A stretch of 64,000 nucleotides of DNA, taken from positions 19,940,257-20,004,256 of the forward strand of contig NC_083583.1 of NCBI RefSeq assembly GCF_027579695.1. Reading direction: 5' to 3'. This DNA is from Neoarius graeffei (lineage: Eukaryota > Chordata > Actinopteri > Siluriformes > Ariidae). Of the stretch, positions 33,581 to 45,687 are shown piece by piece (the first letter of the stretch is position 1; each line of letters begins with the position of its first letter). The position numbers and the translations under genes are program-made. Under the pieces are notes generated by a model. It worked only from the letters and a program-made list of their open reading frames with translations, was not told where the DNA came from and made no database searches.

Positions 33581-33746
33581 GGGATCACGTGATCTGATAC
33601 ACTAAGTAATCAGGAATCGACTCATTTTTTCCCAGTGGAAGTTTGAGTAATTATTCGTGCACAATTTATGTACTGAAAGTCTTTTCTACTTTTGCAACGG
33701 CCAAAAGATCGTTAAGGTGTCGATAATTGTAGCCGCCGCTCTAGTA

Positions 33747-33868
33747 TCCATAACACAAAAGCAGGTACCAAAACCCCCCAAACCCTCAGTGTAAAATACT
33801 CCTTCTGAGTTCACTTTAACAGCAAACTGCCTGCTGGAGAAACTGCTTTCACTCTGTGGAGATTTCAT
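33747..33868 (-). CDS. Possible exon abutting the 6.6-kb element
   Basis: Minus-strand frame starting MKSPQSESSFSSRQFAVKVN, then SEGVFYTEGLGGFGTCFCVM, running straight into the terminal repeat at 33744. Composition looks protein-like, but I recognise no family, and the frame would stop within about 20 codons across the empty insertion site. It could be a host first exon disrupted by the element, or chance. Confidence 0.2.
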
Positions 33869-34785
33869 TGCGTCAAAAATGTTTGATCCATAACGTTTCT
33901 AACTGTTCAGAAATTCTAACTGAGCGGTTCTGAAAGCTTAAAGACTAATCGTGACTGAAATGTGCGCAATTTTTTTTCGTTAAATACAAATTTTGACAAC
34001 AAATCACAGCAAACCCCAAAACAAATGCACAGCTATTAGCCTCCTGTTTACCTCAGCATGTGGAGAAGCCCAGCTATATTAAAAAAAGGCTCAAAACAGC
34101 GAGTTTGAGAAACAAAAACATTGACTTTAACGCGGAAACCTTTTCAAATGAAAACTATATTGATATATATATTTTATTTTGTGTTTATTTATGCTAGGTT
34201 AGCTTAGCAGCCCGTTAGTTAGCACGAAGAGGACAGGGCGAGTGTGGCCTGCCTGCTTGTTCAACACCACCGTCCACCAACACCAGGACGATGTGGAAGT
34301 ATTTTTTTTTTAACGTGACATTTGTCTTTGTAATAATAATATACATTAAAACCATTCTTGTACTTCAGAACTGAAATTATTTTCCAGAAAGAATTGGAGT
34401 TGCCATGGATGGGACTGCTCCGGTCGCTCAGAGCAAGCACAGTAGTTTCATTTTACCTCAAACAACAACAACGATCAACCTTTTAACTTACCACACTCCA
34501 AAACTCGGTTCTGTACGTAGAAGACACTTTGGAGATTTTTTCTGACTACCACTAGACTGAATTTGAGTTAATTCTCGCTTTGAGTTCGGCAGAAAGTAAG
34601 AAGAGAAAGTGACGTGAACAAATATCACATTATAGCCCCCTGTCAAAACCTTAAACAACCACTAGAGGGCGTGTGTCCTTCTGGATGGGCTTCTTCTTCT
34701 TCTTTCACTGGCAGGTCAGACCCTGCTATTGCTCTCTCCTGCCGTCCTCTGTTTTACAAATATTACTACATGTATCTCTTCTGAA
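33869..34785. other. No recognisable gene
   Basis: AT-rich DNA with a short TATATATAT run near 34158 and a small TTC repeat at 34689. No exon, tRNA or inverted-terminal element was recognised. Confidence 0.4.
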
Positions 34786-34791
34786 CACACA

Positions 34792-35845
34792 TGCCCCTTT
34801 TCCACCAAAGCAGTTCCAGGGCTGGTTCGGGGCCAGTGCTTAGTTTGGAACCGGGTTTTCTGTTTCCACTGACAAAGAACTGGCTCTGGGGCCAGAAAAA
34901 CCGGTTCCAGGCTAGCACCAACTCTCTGCTGGGCCAGAGGAAAGAACCGCTTACATCAGCGGGGGGGCGGAGTTGTTAAGACCAACAACAATCGCAAGAC
35001 CACGAAAGGTCACCATTTTTAAGCAACGAGAAGCAGCAGCTGTACAAACGCAAAGTCATCCATTATTATTGTTGTTGTTGCTGCTTCTTCTACCCCTTTT
35101 CCACCAAATCAGTTCCAGGGCTGGTTCGGGGCCAGTGCTGGTGCTGATTCACAACTCGTTCAACTTGCGAGCCAGCTGAGAACCAGTTTGCTTTTCCATA
35201 GCTCGCGGTGCTAAGGGAAGCCACGTCATTACGTCGCTGTATACGTCAGTTACGTCGCTGTATACGTCAGTTACGTCGCTATGTTTGCATAAACCTTGGC
35301 GCAAATATCGAAGCAAAAACAACACAGAAGAAGCAACAACAATAACAATAATGGATGACTTTGCGTTTGTACAGCTGCTGCTTCTCGCCGCTTAAAAATG
35401 GCGATCTTTCGCGGTCTTGTTATTGTTGTTGGTCTTAACAACTCCGCCCCCCTGCTGACGTAAGTGGTTCTTTCCTCTGGCCCAGCAGAGAGCTGGTGCT
35501 AGCCTGGAACCGGTTTTTCTGGCCCCAGAGCCAGTTCTTTGTCAGTGGAAACAGAAAACCCGGTTCCAAACTAAGCACTGGCCCCGAACCAGCCCTGGAA
35601 CAGCTTTGGTGGAAAAGGGGCATTCTTCTCCGTGTTGTTGTTGCTTCAATGTTCGCGCCAAGGTTTATGCAAACGCAGCGACGTAACTAACATATACAGC
35701 GACATAATGACGTGGCTCCCCTTAGCACCGCGAGCTATGGAAAAGCAAACTGGTTCTCAGCTGGCTCGCAAGTTGAACGAGTTATGAACCAGCACCAGCA
35801 CTGGCCCTGAACCAACCCTGGAACTGATCTAGTGGAAAAGGGGTA
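34792..35845 (+). mobile_element. CCCCTTTTCCACC-type TIR element, copy B, split by copy C
   Basis: Left part 34792-35091 and right part 35623-35845 belong to one + oriented copy. It is interrupted by an inverted copy of the same family at 35092-35622, with TTCTTCT repeated at 35085-35091 and 35623-35629. Copy A shows the unbroken site, CTTCTTCCGTGTTG. Confidence 0.8.
35092..35622 (-). mobile_element. CCCCTTTTCCACC-type TIR element, copy C
   Basis: Full-length inverted copy within copy B, with a 7-bp flanking repeat TTCTTCT. It carries a duplicated GTATACGTCAGTTACGTCGCT segment near its left end. Non-coding. Confidence 0.8.
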
Positions 35846-35850
35846 ACACA

Positions 35851-36400
35851 TACCCCTTTTCCACCAAAGCAGTTCCAGGGCTGGTTCGGGGCCAGTGCTT
35901 AGTTTGGAACCTGGTTTTCTGTTTCCACTGACAAAGAACTGGCTCTGGGGCCAGAAAAACTGGTTCCAGGCTAGCACCAGCTCTCTGCTGGGCCAGAGGA
36001 AAGAACCGCTTACGTCAGCGGGGGGGCGGAGTTGTTAAGACCAACAACAATAACAAGACCACGAAAGATCGCCATTTTTAAGCGACGAGAAGCAGCAGCT
36101 GTACAAACGCGAAGTCATCCATTATTATTGTTGTTGTTGTTGTTGTTGCTGCTGCTGCTTCTTCCATGTTGTTTTTGCTTCGATACTCGCGCCAAGGTTT
36201 ATGCAAACGTAGTGACATAACTGACGTATACAACGACGTAACTGACGTATACAGCGACGTAATGACGTGGCTTCCCTTAGCACCGCGAGCTATGGAAAAG
36301 CAAACTGGTTCTCAGCTGGCTCGCAAGTTGAACGAGTTGTGAACCAGCACCAGCACTGGCCCCGAAGCAGCCCTGGAACTGATTTGGTGGAAAAGGGGTA
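35851..36400 (+). mobile_element. CCCCTTTTCCACC-type TIR element, copy D
   Basis: Begins six bases after copy B ends (spacer ACACA), same orientation, with full inverted ends and an expanded (GTT)n run at about 36128-36146. The tight B-D spacing suggests insertion into, or next to, the target duplication of copy B. Confidence 0.8.
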
Positions 36401-36740
36401 ACAGTGGAGCTTGAAAGCATGGCCGTGGACAGCCCTGAGGCCCCTGAGGTCCAGACCTTGGTTATTTTTAAGAGCTGAAAATACATTTGTACACTAAGAA
36501 TAACATTAAAACGTCTCTGTAAAAAGTGCATTGTTAATTATGTTAAACGTTGATTCTGTCTTCTGTGTCCGTTTCGTGTGCGTGGCTCTGAGACCAAGAA
36601 CACAAAAATGAATGAGCGCGCAACTTGGGGGAGGAACGCAGTGCAGGAGACACTTTTTTTTCATGGTAACCATCAGCGCACTTTCATGAAGCTGTTAAAT
36701 TTACATTTTCAAAGCAGCGCAGTTGTAGCCTACCTTGTTT

Positions 36741-37112
36741 CATCCCATTATCTCTAGCCGCTTTATCCTGTTCTACAGGGTCGCAGGCAAGCTGGAGCCT
36801 ATCCCAGCTGACTACGGGCGAAAGGCGGGGTACATCCTGGACAAGTCGCCAGGTCATCACAGGGCTGACACATAGACACAGACAACCATTCACACTCACA
36901 TTCACACCTACGGTCAATTTAGAGTCACCAGTTAACCTAACCTGCATGTCTTTGGACTGTGGGGGAAACCGGAGCACCCGGAGGAAACCCACGCGGACAC
37001 GTGGAGAACATGCAAACTCCGCACAGAAAGGCCCTCGCCGGCCACGGGGCTCGAACCCGGACCTTCTTGCTGTGAGGCGACAGCGCTAACCACTACACCA
37101 CCGTGCCACCGT
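36741..37112 (-). repeat. tRNA-headed teleost SINE, copy 3
   Basis: Minus-strand copy of the 3606-3977 family. An 11-bp duplication CTACCTTGTTT flanks it (36730-36740 and 37113-37123). Confidence 0.9.
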
Positions 37113-37324
37113 CTACCTTGTTTGTGATTTTAAAAATAAATCATTCGATAAGCCAAAGCAATCGAGTGGAAAGTTTCAACTTATGTTTGCCTTGGATAAC
37201 TTTGCCCTGTGATATTAGAGAGGGTAAGAGGATCTTGGTGAGATTGGGTCCTCTGCGTCTGTACCTTGTGTGCGTGGGAGAGCAAGAACAGAAAAAACAA
37301 CAAGAAGATAGGGCAGGCTATGAG

Positions 37325-37451
37325 AGTGTGCGACAATGACAGATTGACAGGCCTAGCAATGATGCATGTGCATCAGAAAGTCCTTAGACGGTGGGATGCC
37401 TCTGGTCACAGGAGGATTCAGCTAGCCTTTGATGAAAGAGGTGGTTGTTGA
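37325..37451 (+). pseudogene. hAT transposase C-terminal fragment
   Basis: The frame reads MRVCDNDRLTGLAMMHVHQK then VLRRWDASGHRRIQLAFDE. The phrase NDRLTGLAMMHVH followed by RRL/IxLxF is the end of the dimerisation domain in TTF-finger (ZMYM/KIAA1586-like) hAT transposases. Only about 45 residues remain, no start or catalytic residues, and the parent element's ends are not seen. Confidence 0.5.
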
Positions 37452-37523
37452 GATTTGTAAACCAATTTTCTGTGGTGCCATTCGCACTAATAATCACTTA
37501 TTTCTGCCTAAATATTCTTTTTA

Positions 37524-37891
37524 GGGCGGCACGGTAGTGTAGTGGTTAGTGCTGTCACCTCACAGCAAGAAGATCCGGGTTCGAGCCCCGTGGCTGGCGA
37601 GGGCCTTTCTGTGCGGAGTTTGCATGTTCTCCCCGTGTCCGCGTGGGTTTCCTCCGGGTGCTCCGGTTTCCCCCACAGTCCAAAGACATGCAGGTTAGGT
37701 TAACTGGTGACTCTAAATTGACCGTAGGTGTGAATATGAGTGTGAATGGTTGTCTGTGTCTATGTGTTAGCCCTGTGATGACCTGGCGACTTGTCCAGGG
37801 TGTACCCCGCCTTTCGCCCGTAGTCAGCTGGGATAGGCTCCAGCTTGCCTGCGACCCTGTAGAACAGGATAAAGTGGCTAGAGATGATGAG
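37524..37891 (+). repeat. tRNA-headed teleost SINE, copy 4
   Basis: Plus-strand copy with a 12-bp duplication ATATTCTTTTTA (37512-37523 and 37892-37903). Confidence 0.9.
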
Positions 37892-37955
37892 ATATTCTTT
37901 TTATTTTTGTTATTTCAGTATGCTGAGCTGAAGAAACCAGGAATCTGGGAATCTG

Positions 37956-37956
<1 letters not shown>

Positions 37957-37996
<40 letters not shown>

Positions 37997-38005
37997 TACA
38001 TACAC
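37957..38005. repeat. (CA)n microsatellite
   Basis: About 18 CA units followed by CATA repeats. Simple sequence without further signal. Confidence 0.95.
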
Positions 38006-38529
38006 AGTTGATAAGGCAAACTGATCAACAAGTTTAAAGTTACCCCTACTCTTTATTCAAACATGGTGGTGTATACTGATTTTTTTTCCAAGAATTTTTT
38101 TTTTGTGTAGGTGTAACGGATGCCAGATTGTTAATGTATCTTAGTTACATAGTGCTACATGGTTAGGGTATATTTTGACAGACTGAGTATCTTCACAGAT
38201 ATGTGATGGCAAAATGTAACTGAAATATACAAATGGACAGAAAAAAATGTATTTCCTGCTGATCAATGACATAAACAGAACGTATAACTGTTCTTTAAAT
38301 CACAGGTCAATTAGAGGAACTTATAATCTGCTGTGGAGAGCATTATCACACATTCTCATACAATGTGACGAAAATAATCTTAAGACTTCTGAAATCACAC
38401 AGTGTAAATCCAGCTGTTGTCAGAGGTCAGAAATATCACAAACTGTTGTCCAGGATAGAAATAAATAGCAATGAGCTGTATGGGAGTCAAAAGAGTCTAC
38501 GCTTATAGCCAAATTATCTGACTCACTCT

Positions 38530-38897
38530 CATCTCATTATCTCTAGCCGCTTTATCCTTCTACAGGGTCACAGGCAAGCTGGAGCCTATCCCAGCTGACT
38601 ACGGGCGAAAGGCGGGGTACACCCTGGACAAGTCGCCAGGTCATCACAGGGCTGACACATAGACACAGACAACCATTCACACTCACATTGACACCTACGG
38701 TCAATTTAGAGTCACCAGTTAACCTAATCTGCATGTCTTTGGACTATGGGGGAAACTGGAGCACCCGGAGGAAACCCACGCGGACACGGGGAGAACATGC
38801 AAACTCCGCACAGAAAGGCCCTCGCCGGCCCCGGGGCTCGAACCCAGAACCTTCTTGCTGTGAGGCGACAGCACTAACCACTACACCACCGTGCCGC
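38530..38897 (-). repeat. tRNA-headed teleost SINE, copy 5
   Basis: Minus-strand copy with a 12-bp duplication CTGACTCACTCT (38518-38529 and 38898-38909). Confidence 0.9.
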
Positions 38898-40079
38898 CTG
38901 ACTCACTCTGAAGAACCATAATTCCCATCACTACTTTCTATTAGAGCTTGTAATTCACACAGCATCAAAAGTAAACATAGTAGAACTTCTTACCTTTTTG
39001 TCTTACTTTCAATCAACAATCACCATACAGACGTATGTAATCCAAGGCAAAGTGTTATATACATCTAGGTCTTACTGATAATTTTGGACCTATAAATTTA
39101 GCTATATGTTTATAGTCAGCGGCGGCGGCTGTCCATCGCTAGCGATGATGACTGCTTCATTAGGATGTGAAGACATGGAGTTGGGCCTCAAGGCCTGCAC
39201 CAGAGCTCCTCTCCTAATGAAGTGCCTTGAACAGTAAGGTACGACAAATGATGTCATGCCCCCATCGTGTTGTCTCTCTGGACCTCCAGACCTGATGCCA
39301 AGTGGTGCACAAAAGTGCCACAGACCTTACGGGTATGGAAGTTGCCCCACAGTAACAACTGACTTGCCGAGTGATGCCATCCCTAGGCCATTTGAGTGGC
39401 TCTTCCGCATGCCATCTGGTGGTGTGCCATTGGCCCTGTTGGGTTCATCTGCCACATTGCACTGAAAAGCACCCTGCTGCCAGTGCCTTATTGGTGATGC
39501 ACTATTTAACCCATAGCTGGAACCCAGGCAGGTGCTACCACTCCAGGTCAGAGCGGACCTGGGAGCAATGGTAATTAAGGGGTAACTCCATTTTCCTCAA
39601 TACTCAAGTCCTCCCAGACCTGAGACTCACCACCGGTTGCAGTTTAAAGTCATAACCAGGACTAAGAATGACGGTATAAATATGTTTATAAGATGATAGG
39701 AGACTGAACATGTGCTTTAATTTAGTTTAAAAGCTAATAACCTGTTTGCACTTTAAGAATTTCTAAATTGGTTTTGACATTTAGAACCAAGGTAAGCACT
39801 AGCTTTAAAACCTTTTATCTTTTTGTCTATCCAACACTCACCTGGGCTAGTCAAACACCTAACCCTGTTTGACTAAATACAACTGCACACTGCACTTTAC
39901 AAAGCTGCATCAGACACTGTATGGAACACTAAATCTATTGATGTTACCCTGCTAATAGTTTACAGTTTACAGCACACGTTCTGTGTATTTATTGTTCCGT
40001 TCTGTGTATTTCCTGTCTGTAGTCATCTTACACTTTTGAGTATTGCACTTTATCTAGTCTTGCATAATGTTACGTGTTG

Positions 40080-42417
40080 CATCATTGTCCTGGAAAAACG
40101 ACATTACGATCCTCAGTCAAATTACAGTTACATGTCGATCCTGAGACACCAGTGATGCTGACCTCTTCTGCTCCTCGGAGCTGCCTGATCCATCCTGATG
40201 CCCTACGTTTGGCTGGAGTCTCATCACACTGCTGCTGTGGAGGACGGCCCCATATGGACAGTCGAAAGTCGCACTTGGACGATGGCTCTGGACACTTACA
40301 GTAATGCATCTATGGCTGAGGACGACAGCTGCCATGATAACTTTAGGACTGTAGTTGTCATGAATAGTTTTACACTCAAGTTTCCATCAATGAACAGTTT
40401 ATAACTTCAACAAAACAGACTTCATGTTAAAACTATAATGAATTTCCTGGTTACACAGTTATACCTTGTGACTATATAGGACACTATTATAGAAGCATGA
40501 TTATAAGTAATTTGCTATCTGTTATCACCCAAATGAGGATGGGTTCCCTTTTGAGTCTGGTTCCTTTCAAGGTTTCTTTCTCATGTTGTCTGAGGGAGTT
40601 TTTCCTTGCCACCAGGAGCGTCAGAAGCATTTTTAATGTGGAGGGGACACACTGTGGGGGGTCTGGGGGTCCTCCCCCAGAAAATTTTTAATTAATTAGA
40701 TGCCATTTCCTGTATTCTGGTGTATTTTTAACAGGTTGTTAAACACCTAATTTTACCTACAAAAGTCACTTAATTCAATGGCTATTTTAGAGACTCAACA
40801 GTAAGTCCTCATTCAACTAGTCCATATATTCATCAGCCTGTTTTTAAACCCACTGCTCTGCCTAAGATAATGAGATGAATGTGACACAATTTATCACCAA
40901 CAATGACTTTATGGGTGCATTTTACTTTTTATTTTGTGTTTCCTTTTTTATTTAGTTTTAGATGTAACACAACATGCCACTGTGCCAAGCAATAGTGACA
41001 CTCAACTGTATGTTTAAAAATAAGAATATTCATAATTTCACACAATGAACAGGCATGACATGGCATCATGCAAACTTCATAACACAAAATCACACTGTGT
41101 CAAGCAACAGTGACACATAAAAAATAACTTCACACAATGAACAGGTGCAATTTTGTTAACCACCAACAGTGACTTTAGTGGGTGCATTTTACTTTTTTCC
41201 GCTTTAGTGATACTCATAACAAAAATGACATGGCATCATGCAGTCTTCATAACACAAAATCACACTGTGTCAAGCAACGACACATAAAAGATAACATCAC
41301 ACAATGAACAAGTGCAGTTTTGTCAACCTACATGCAATGGTGGTACTACAGTAACATTTACAGATTAGTACAACAAATAGATTTATAGATATAACTCCTT
41401 CTTACATTGGTGCCACCACAATTTCTACCACTTCATAACTTTTATCCCCCTTTCCTTCACAATCCACCTGGAATAACATCCATCTCTCTCCATTGCTTTC
41501 CTTTCTATTATTCCTTCCCCATACACTGATTTCCCATGTTACTTTCCAGAAAACTGGCAAAGACCAGACAAAACAAGGAATCCATAAATATCATCAGAGC
41601 AGACTTGACCTCATTCTTGGCATTACAGTAAGGCAGGCCTACTGGGTTTGAATTAAATGATAGCTAACATTAAGCTAGCTGATACATCTCCCAACATTGA
41701 CTAGCCAGCTAACTGCACTAACATTTCCTTTGGGACAAAAAAAAAAAACGTCCTGTGGGGAAATTTTGCCTGACTTTCCGCTTCTTTGTAAAGAATTTCC
41801 TGATATCCATTGTGTCTGGGGAGGAGCAAATACTGCAAACAATTCATCATCAACCAAGAATACCCCATGAGGCTAAGCTTATTTCATTGTTTAGTTGAAC
41901 ATTAATTTAACATGGCCTAGGGTTAATTTTGAGGGCATATAACAAAAGAATAAGGTTTTAGCAAAAGCTAGACATTGTGAGGTGGCAATGGGGCTGACGT
42001 TACCTCCTCCACTTTCGAGCAGCTGCACCTTGCACCAAAATGTCTTTGCTTGCACTGAGATTCACTTCATTTGTGTGCAGTGAGTTGTTGTAGGTAACGC
42101 CCAGAAAACCTGGAGTGGATTTTCAGTGGTATGTCTATTCTCTTATCGATCAAGTGGAATAGATTCTTTCATGAAGCAACAGAAACAGCGCTGGGTGAAC
42201 TAATATTTTAGGTTAAATGTGTGTGTGTGGGGGGTCCAAACGAAGAATTATGAAATCAATGGTGGTGACACCCATGCTTGCCACTGTCGCCACAGGCTTG
42301 CTCATTGTGGATAAATTAGGGATAAAATAAGCTCATGCTTAAAGTCTTTAATTTTCCGTAAAGCTGCCTTGTGACAACGTCTGCTGTTAAAAGCACTATA
42401 TAAATAAACTTGACTTG
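40080..42417 (+). repeat. Dispersed retroelement 3' region, interrupted by a hAT
   Basis: Contains the widespread teleost text GGATGGGTTCCCTTTTGAGT, GGTTTCTTTCTCATGTTG, GGGAGTTTTTCCTTGCCACC and, after the hAT at 40613-42276, GGCTTGCTCATTGTGGATAA, GTAAAGCTGCCTTGTGACAA and AAAAGCACTATATAAATAAA, ending in a TTGACTTGAC tail. A fixed 3' end with a short repeat tail is typical of non-LTR retrotransposon 3' ends. No reverse transcriptase is seen. The 39000-40080 stretch upstream is non-coding and may belong to the same repeat. Confidence 0.6.
40613..42276. mobile_element. Non-autonomous hAT element
   Basis: Starts CAGGAGCGTCAGAAGC and ends GGTGACACCCATG (complement CATGGGTGTCACC), with a perfect 8-bp duplication CTTGCCAC at 40605-40612 and 42277-42284. 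The interior (40880-41330) has two to three diverged tandem copies of a segment with ACACAAAATCACACTGTGTC and GTGGGTGCATTTTACTTTTT. No transposase was found. Confidence 0.8.
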
Positions 42418-42545
42418 ACATTTCGTTCCAAGATATATAGAGGGATTACGTTAAAACCCACTTGACCTGACTTATCACCCCAGTCAGAATGTTCTGGATC
42501 TACCCCAAATCCCAAGAACTCATCCCCCAGAACTGTGAGATACAA

Positions 42546-43075
42546 TACAATATGGGTCAATAGTTTGGGAATACCTGACCATCACACCCATATTTGGGCC
42601 TTCTCCTGTTCATACTGTTGCAAGTTTGAAGCTTACAAATGTCTAGAAAATCTTTGTATGCTGTAGCATTAAGATTTCCCTTCAATGGAACTAAGAGACC
42701 CAAACCTGTTCCAGCATGGCAGTGCTGCTGTGCATAAAGTGAGGTCAATAAAGACATGGTTTACCAAGGTTGGTGTGGAAGAACTTTAGTGGCCTGCAAA
42801 GAGCCCTGACCTCAGCCCCACTGAATACTTTTGGAATTAGACTGTGGAATGCACTCCTGGATTTCTCTCTCAATATCAGTGCCTGACCTCACTAATGCTT
42901 CTGTGGATGAATGGGCACATATCTCCACATCCAAGCTTGACAATATAGTAGAAAGGCTTCCCAGAAGAGTGGAAGTTATTATAAGAGCAAAGAGGGCTAA
43001 ATGTGGAATGGTATGTTCAACAAACACATATGAATGTGAACTGTCAGGTGTTCACATACTTTTAGCCGTATAGTG
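42546..43075 (+). mobile_element. Tc1-like transposon, internally deleted, diverged
   Basis: Same family and length as 2921-3444. The left end is degraded (ATATGGGTCAATAGTTTGGG) and the right end reads TTCACATACTTTTAGCCGTA. The remnant DLSPTEYFWN-type text marks the transposase C-terminus. Non-coding now. Confidence 0.65.
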
Positions 43076-43078
43076 TAT

Positions 43079-44243
43079 AATCTCTCCAGTGGGTTCTGGG
43101 TCTGCCCCAGGGTGTCCATCCTTTGGGATATACCTAATACAACTGTCCACACCGCTATAACTAACTTCTCTGAATTAGGAAGGAGCAGTAGCTCTACTCA
43201 GAGAATGTCCCAGATTATAGAGCTTCTCACCTTATCATGGAGAATAAGTTCCTCCAGCAAGCCTGCATTTCCACTGCCACTACTTGTAACCTTAGTCTTT
43301 TGGCTAGTACCCAAAGCTTGTGACTGCAGGTGAAAATAGGACCAGAGATTGACAGAGAAAAGCAAGCCTTCTGCAAATCCACAAGACACATGACTGGAGT
43401 AACTTACGTCCACGACCCTTAACAAAATGTGCAACAACAAAGATCATGTCATTGTTTCTCCAGAATTCTTAGTTAAACTATTTGACAAAGTCTCATCTCC
43501 TGAACCCTGACCTTAACCACACAACCCCATCCTTGTCTAGTACCTTCAAGATATCTGGTCAAATTGCATTTACCCCTGCAGTCTTGCTGCTATGAAAGAT
43601 TCTGACCACATTCACAGAGCTAGACTCAAAAACATAAGAGATTTATAGTGCCGCCTCTTGAACCTTGCCTGGGCATGAGTTCCTCAAAGTGCTCCTTCTG
43701 TCACTCAACAATATTCTCATTAAAGGTCAACACTCACCCACACTTGCTCAGCAGAGATTGTGCAGGGCCTTGTCTCAATCTCACGGTCCATCAACCTCAA
43801 ACATTTTGACAGAAAAGCTGTGAGGCCACCAAAAGATGTTTTTCCCATGACCAGACAAACTCCTCCCCAAGTCCAAGCTTTTGCTTTTATAACTTATTTT
43901 GCTACAACACTTCTGCCTCTCCGATACCATTAAACCTAATCAGGAGAGCCTTCCATGAGTATTATTCAGAAGGCCTCCGTCTTCAACTTGATGACTTCCC
44001 AAATCATTGGTGTCCACCAGCACATCCTAGGATTACTGGCAATTACAGACAGTGGCAGGCTTCTGACCACAGGTTCTTGCAGCTGTCTCTAGAACGTCAA
44101 TATGGTACTTTCAGATTCAATGTCCCTGACCTCTCTCAGTACAAGCGAGAAAGTTCTTTTGAAGGTGGGAGTTAAATTAATTTCCCGCAGAAGTTCTCAC
44201 AGATGCCACCAGTCAATTCAGAAACTCTCCTCGGTTTACCATG
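43079..44243 (-). pseudogene. LINE (non-LTR retrotransposon) remnant
   Basis: Minus-strand remnant of a common teleost LINE reverse transcriptase ORF. Recognisable landmarks on the + strand in their usual order are GGTTCTGGGTCTGCCCCAGG, AGGAGCAGTAGCTCTACTC, GAGCTTCTCACCTTATC, TTGTGACTGCAGGTGAAAAT, AAATCCACAAGACACATG, TCCTCCCCAAGTCCAAGCTT and GTGTCCACCAGCACATCC. Large internal deletions and many frame breaks are present. The clade (L2-like or RTE-like) was not checked. Confidence 0.55.
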
Positions 44244-44245
44244 TA

Positions 44246-45685
44246 CAACCCCAATTCCAAAAAAGTTGGGACGCTGTGTAAACTGTAAATAAAAACAGAA
44301 TTTATAAATCATGGAAACCCTATATTTCATTGCAAATAGTACAAAGACAACATATCAAATGTTGAAACTGAGAAATTTTATTGTTTTTTGAAAAATATAT
44401 GCTCATTTTGAATTTGATGTCAGCAACATGTTTCAAAATAGTTGGGACAGGGGCATGTTTACCACCGTGTTGCATCACCTCTACTTTTAACAACATTTAG
44501 GAATTGAGGAGACCAGTTGCTGTAGTTTTGAAAGTGAAATGTTGTCCCATTCTTGCCTAATATACAATTTTAGTTGCTCAAAAGTTTGAGGTCTCCTTTA
44601 TTGTATTTTGCGCTTCATAATGTGCCAAATGTTTTAAATGGGAGACAGATCTGGACTGCAGGCAGGCCAGTTTAGCACCCGGACTCTTTTACTACGGAGC
44701 CATGCAGTTTTAATATGTGCAGAAAGAAATTTAGCATTGTCTTGCTGAAAGAAGGAAGGCCTTCCCTGAAAAAGATTTTGTCTGGATGGCAGTATATCGC
44801 TCTGAAATGTGTATACATCATTCAACATTAATGAGGCCTTCCCAGATGTACAAGCTACCCATATCATGTGCAGTAATACACCCGCATACCATCACAGATG
44901 CTGGCTTTTGAACTGTGCACTGATAACAAGCCGGATGGTCCCTCTCCTCTTTAGCCTGGAGGACGTGGTGTCCATGATTTCTAAAAAGAATTTCTAATTT
45001 TGATTTGTCAGACCTGGGAACAATTTTCCACTTTGCCTCAGTCCATTGTAAAAGAGACGATGGTTTTCTGAAGTGTTCCTGAGCCCATACAGTAATTTCC
45101 ATGTCTGCTTTTAATGCAGTGTCGCCAGAGGCCCTGAAGATCACAGGCACCCAATGTAAGTTTTCAGCCTTGTCTCTTGCATACAGAGATTTCTCCAGAT
45201 TCTCTGAATCTTTTAATGATATTATGTACCGTAGCTGACGTGATCCCAAAATTCTTTGCAATTTTATATTGAGGAACGTTATTCTTAAATTGTTGCCCAC
45301 GCAGTCTTTCACAGAGCGGTGAACCCCTCCCCATCTTTACTTCTCAGGGACTCCGCCTCTCTGGGATGCTCTTTTTATACCCAGTCGTGTTACTGACCTA
45401 TTGCCAATTAACCAAATTAGTTTTTTTTTTCTTTTTTGGATTACACAGCTTTTCCAGTCTTTTGTTGTCCCTGTCCTAACTTTTCTGAAATGTGTTACTG
45501 ACATTAAATTCAAAATGAGCATATATTTTTTTCAAAAAACAATAAAATTTCTCAGTTTCAACATTTGATATGTTGTCTTTGTACTATTTTCAATGAAATA
45601 TAGGGTTTCCTTGATTTGCAAATCTTTACATTCTGTTTTTATTTATGTTTTACACAGTGTCCCAACTTTTTTGGAAATGGGATTG
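44246..45685 (-). mobile_element. Tc1-like transposon with decayed transposase
   Basis: Inverted ends CAACCCCAATTCCAAAAAAG and CTTTTTTGGAAATGGGATTG-like sequence with TA on both sides (44244-44245 and 45686-45687). The minus strand holds transposase pieces: 45312-44818 (N-terminal and central, with QWTEAKWKIVPRSDKSKLE) and 44867-44634 with FFQQDNAKFLSAHIKTAW (second D) and NWPACSPDLSPI. Frameshifts separate them. The AGTTGGGAC subterminal motif is repeated. Confidence 0.75.
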
Positions 45686-45687
45686 TA

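Larger units (their letters stand above)
27134..33744. mobile_element. 6.6-kb TIR element dominated by an internal tandem array
   Basis: Ends are 31-bp inverted repeats with one mismatch: CTAGAGCGGCAGCTACAATT on the left continues ATCGACACCTT, and the right complement starts CTAGAGCGGCGGCTACAATT. TA flanks both sides. Inside are a 1.9-kb left arm, a 4.5-kb 23/20-bp array (29070-33580) and a 160-bp right arm. The inner TIR motif GTGTCGATAAT recurs as an inverted pair at 27511-27544. The left arm holds one unassigned open frame and a nested element with a PHD-like finger. No transposase is recognised, so it should depend on a helper. Confidence 0.8.

Noticed and set aside
29027-33588. Minus-strand open frames of over 1000 codons in all three frames, repeating STVIGACCPRSSAPVVHGH
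   Set aside because: Units are 23 and 20 bp, so the same stop-free text cycles through every frame. There is no domain, and simultaneous opening of three frames is a repeat artefact.
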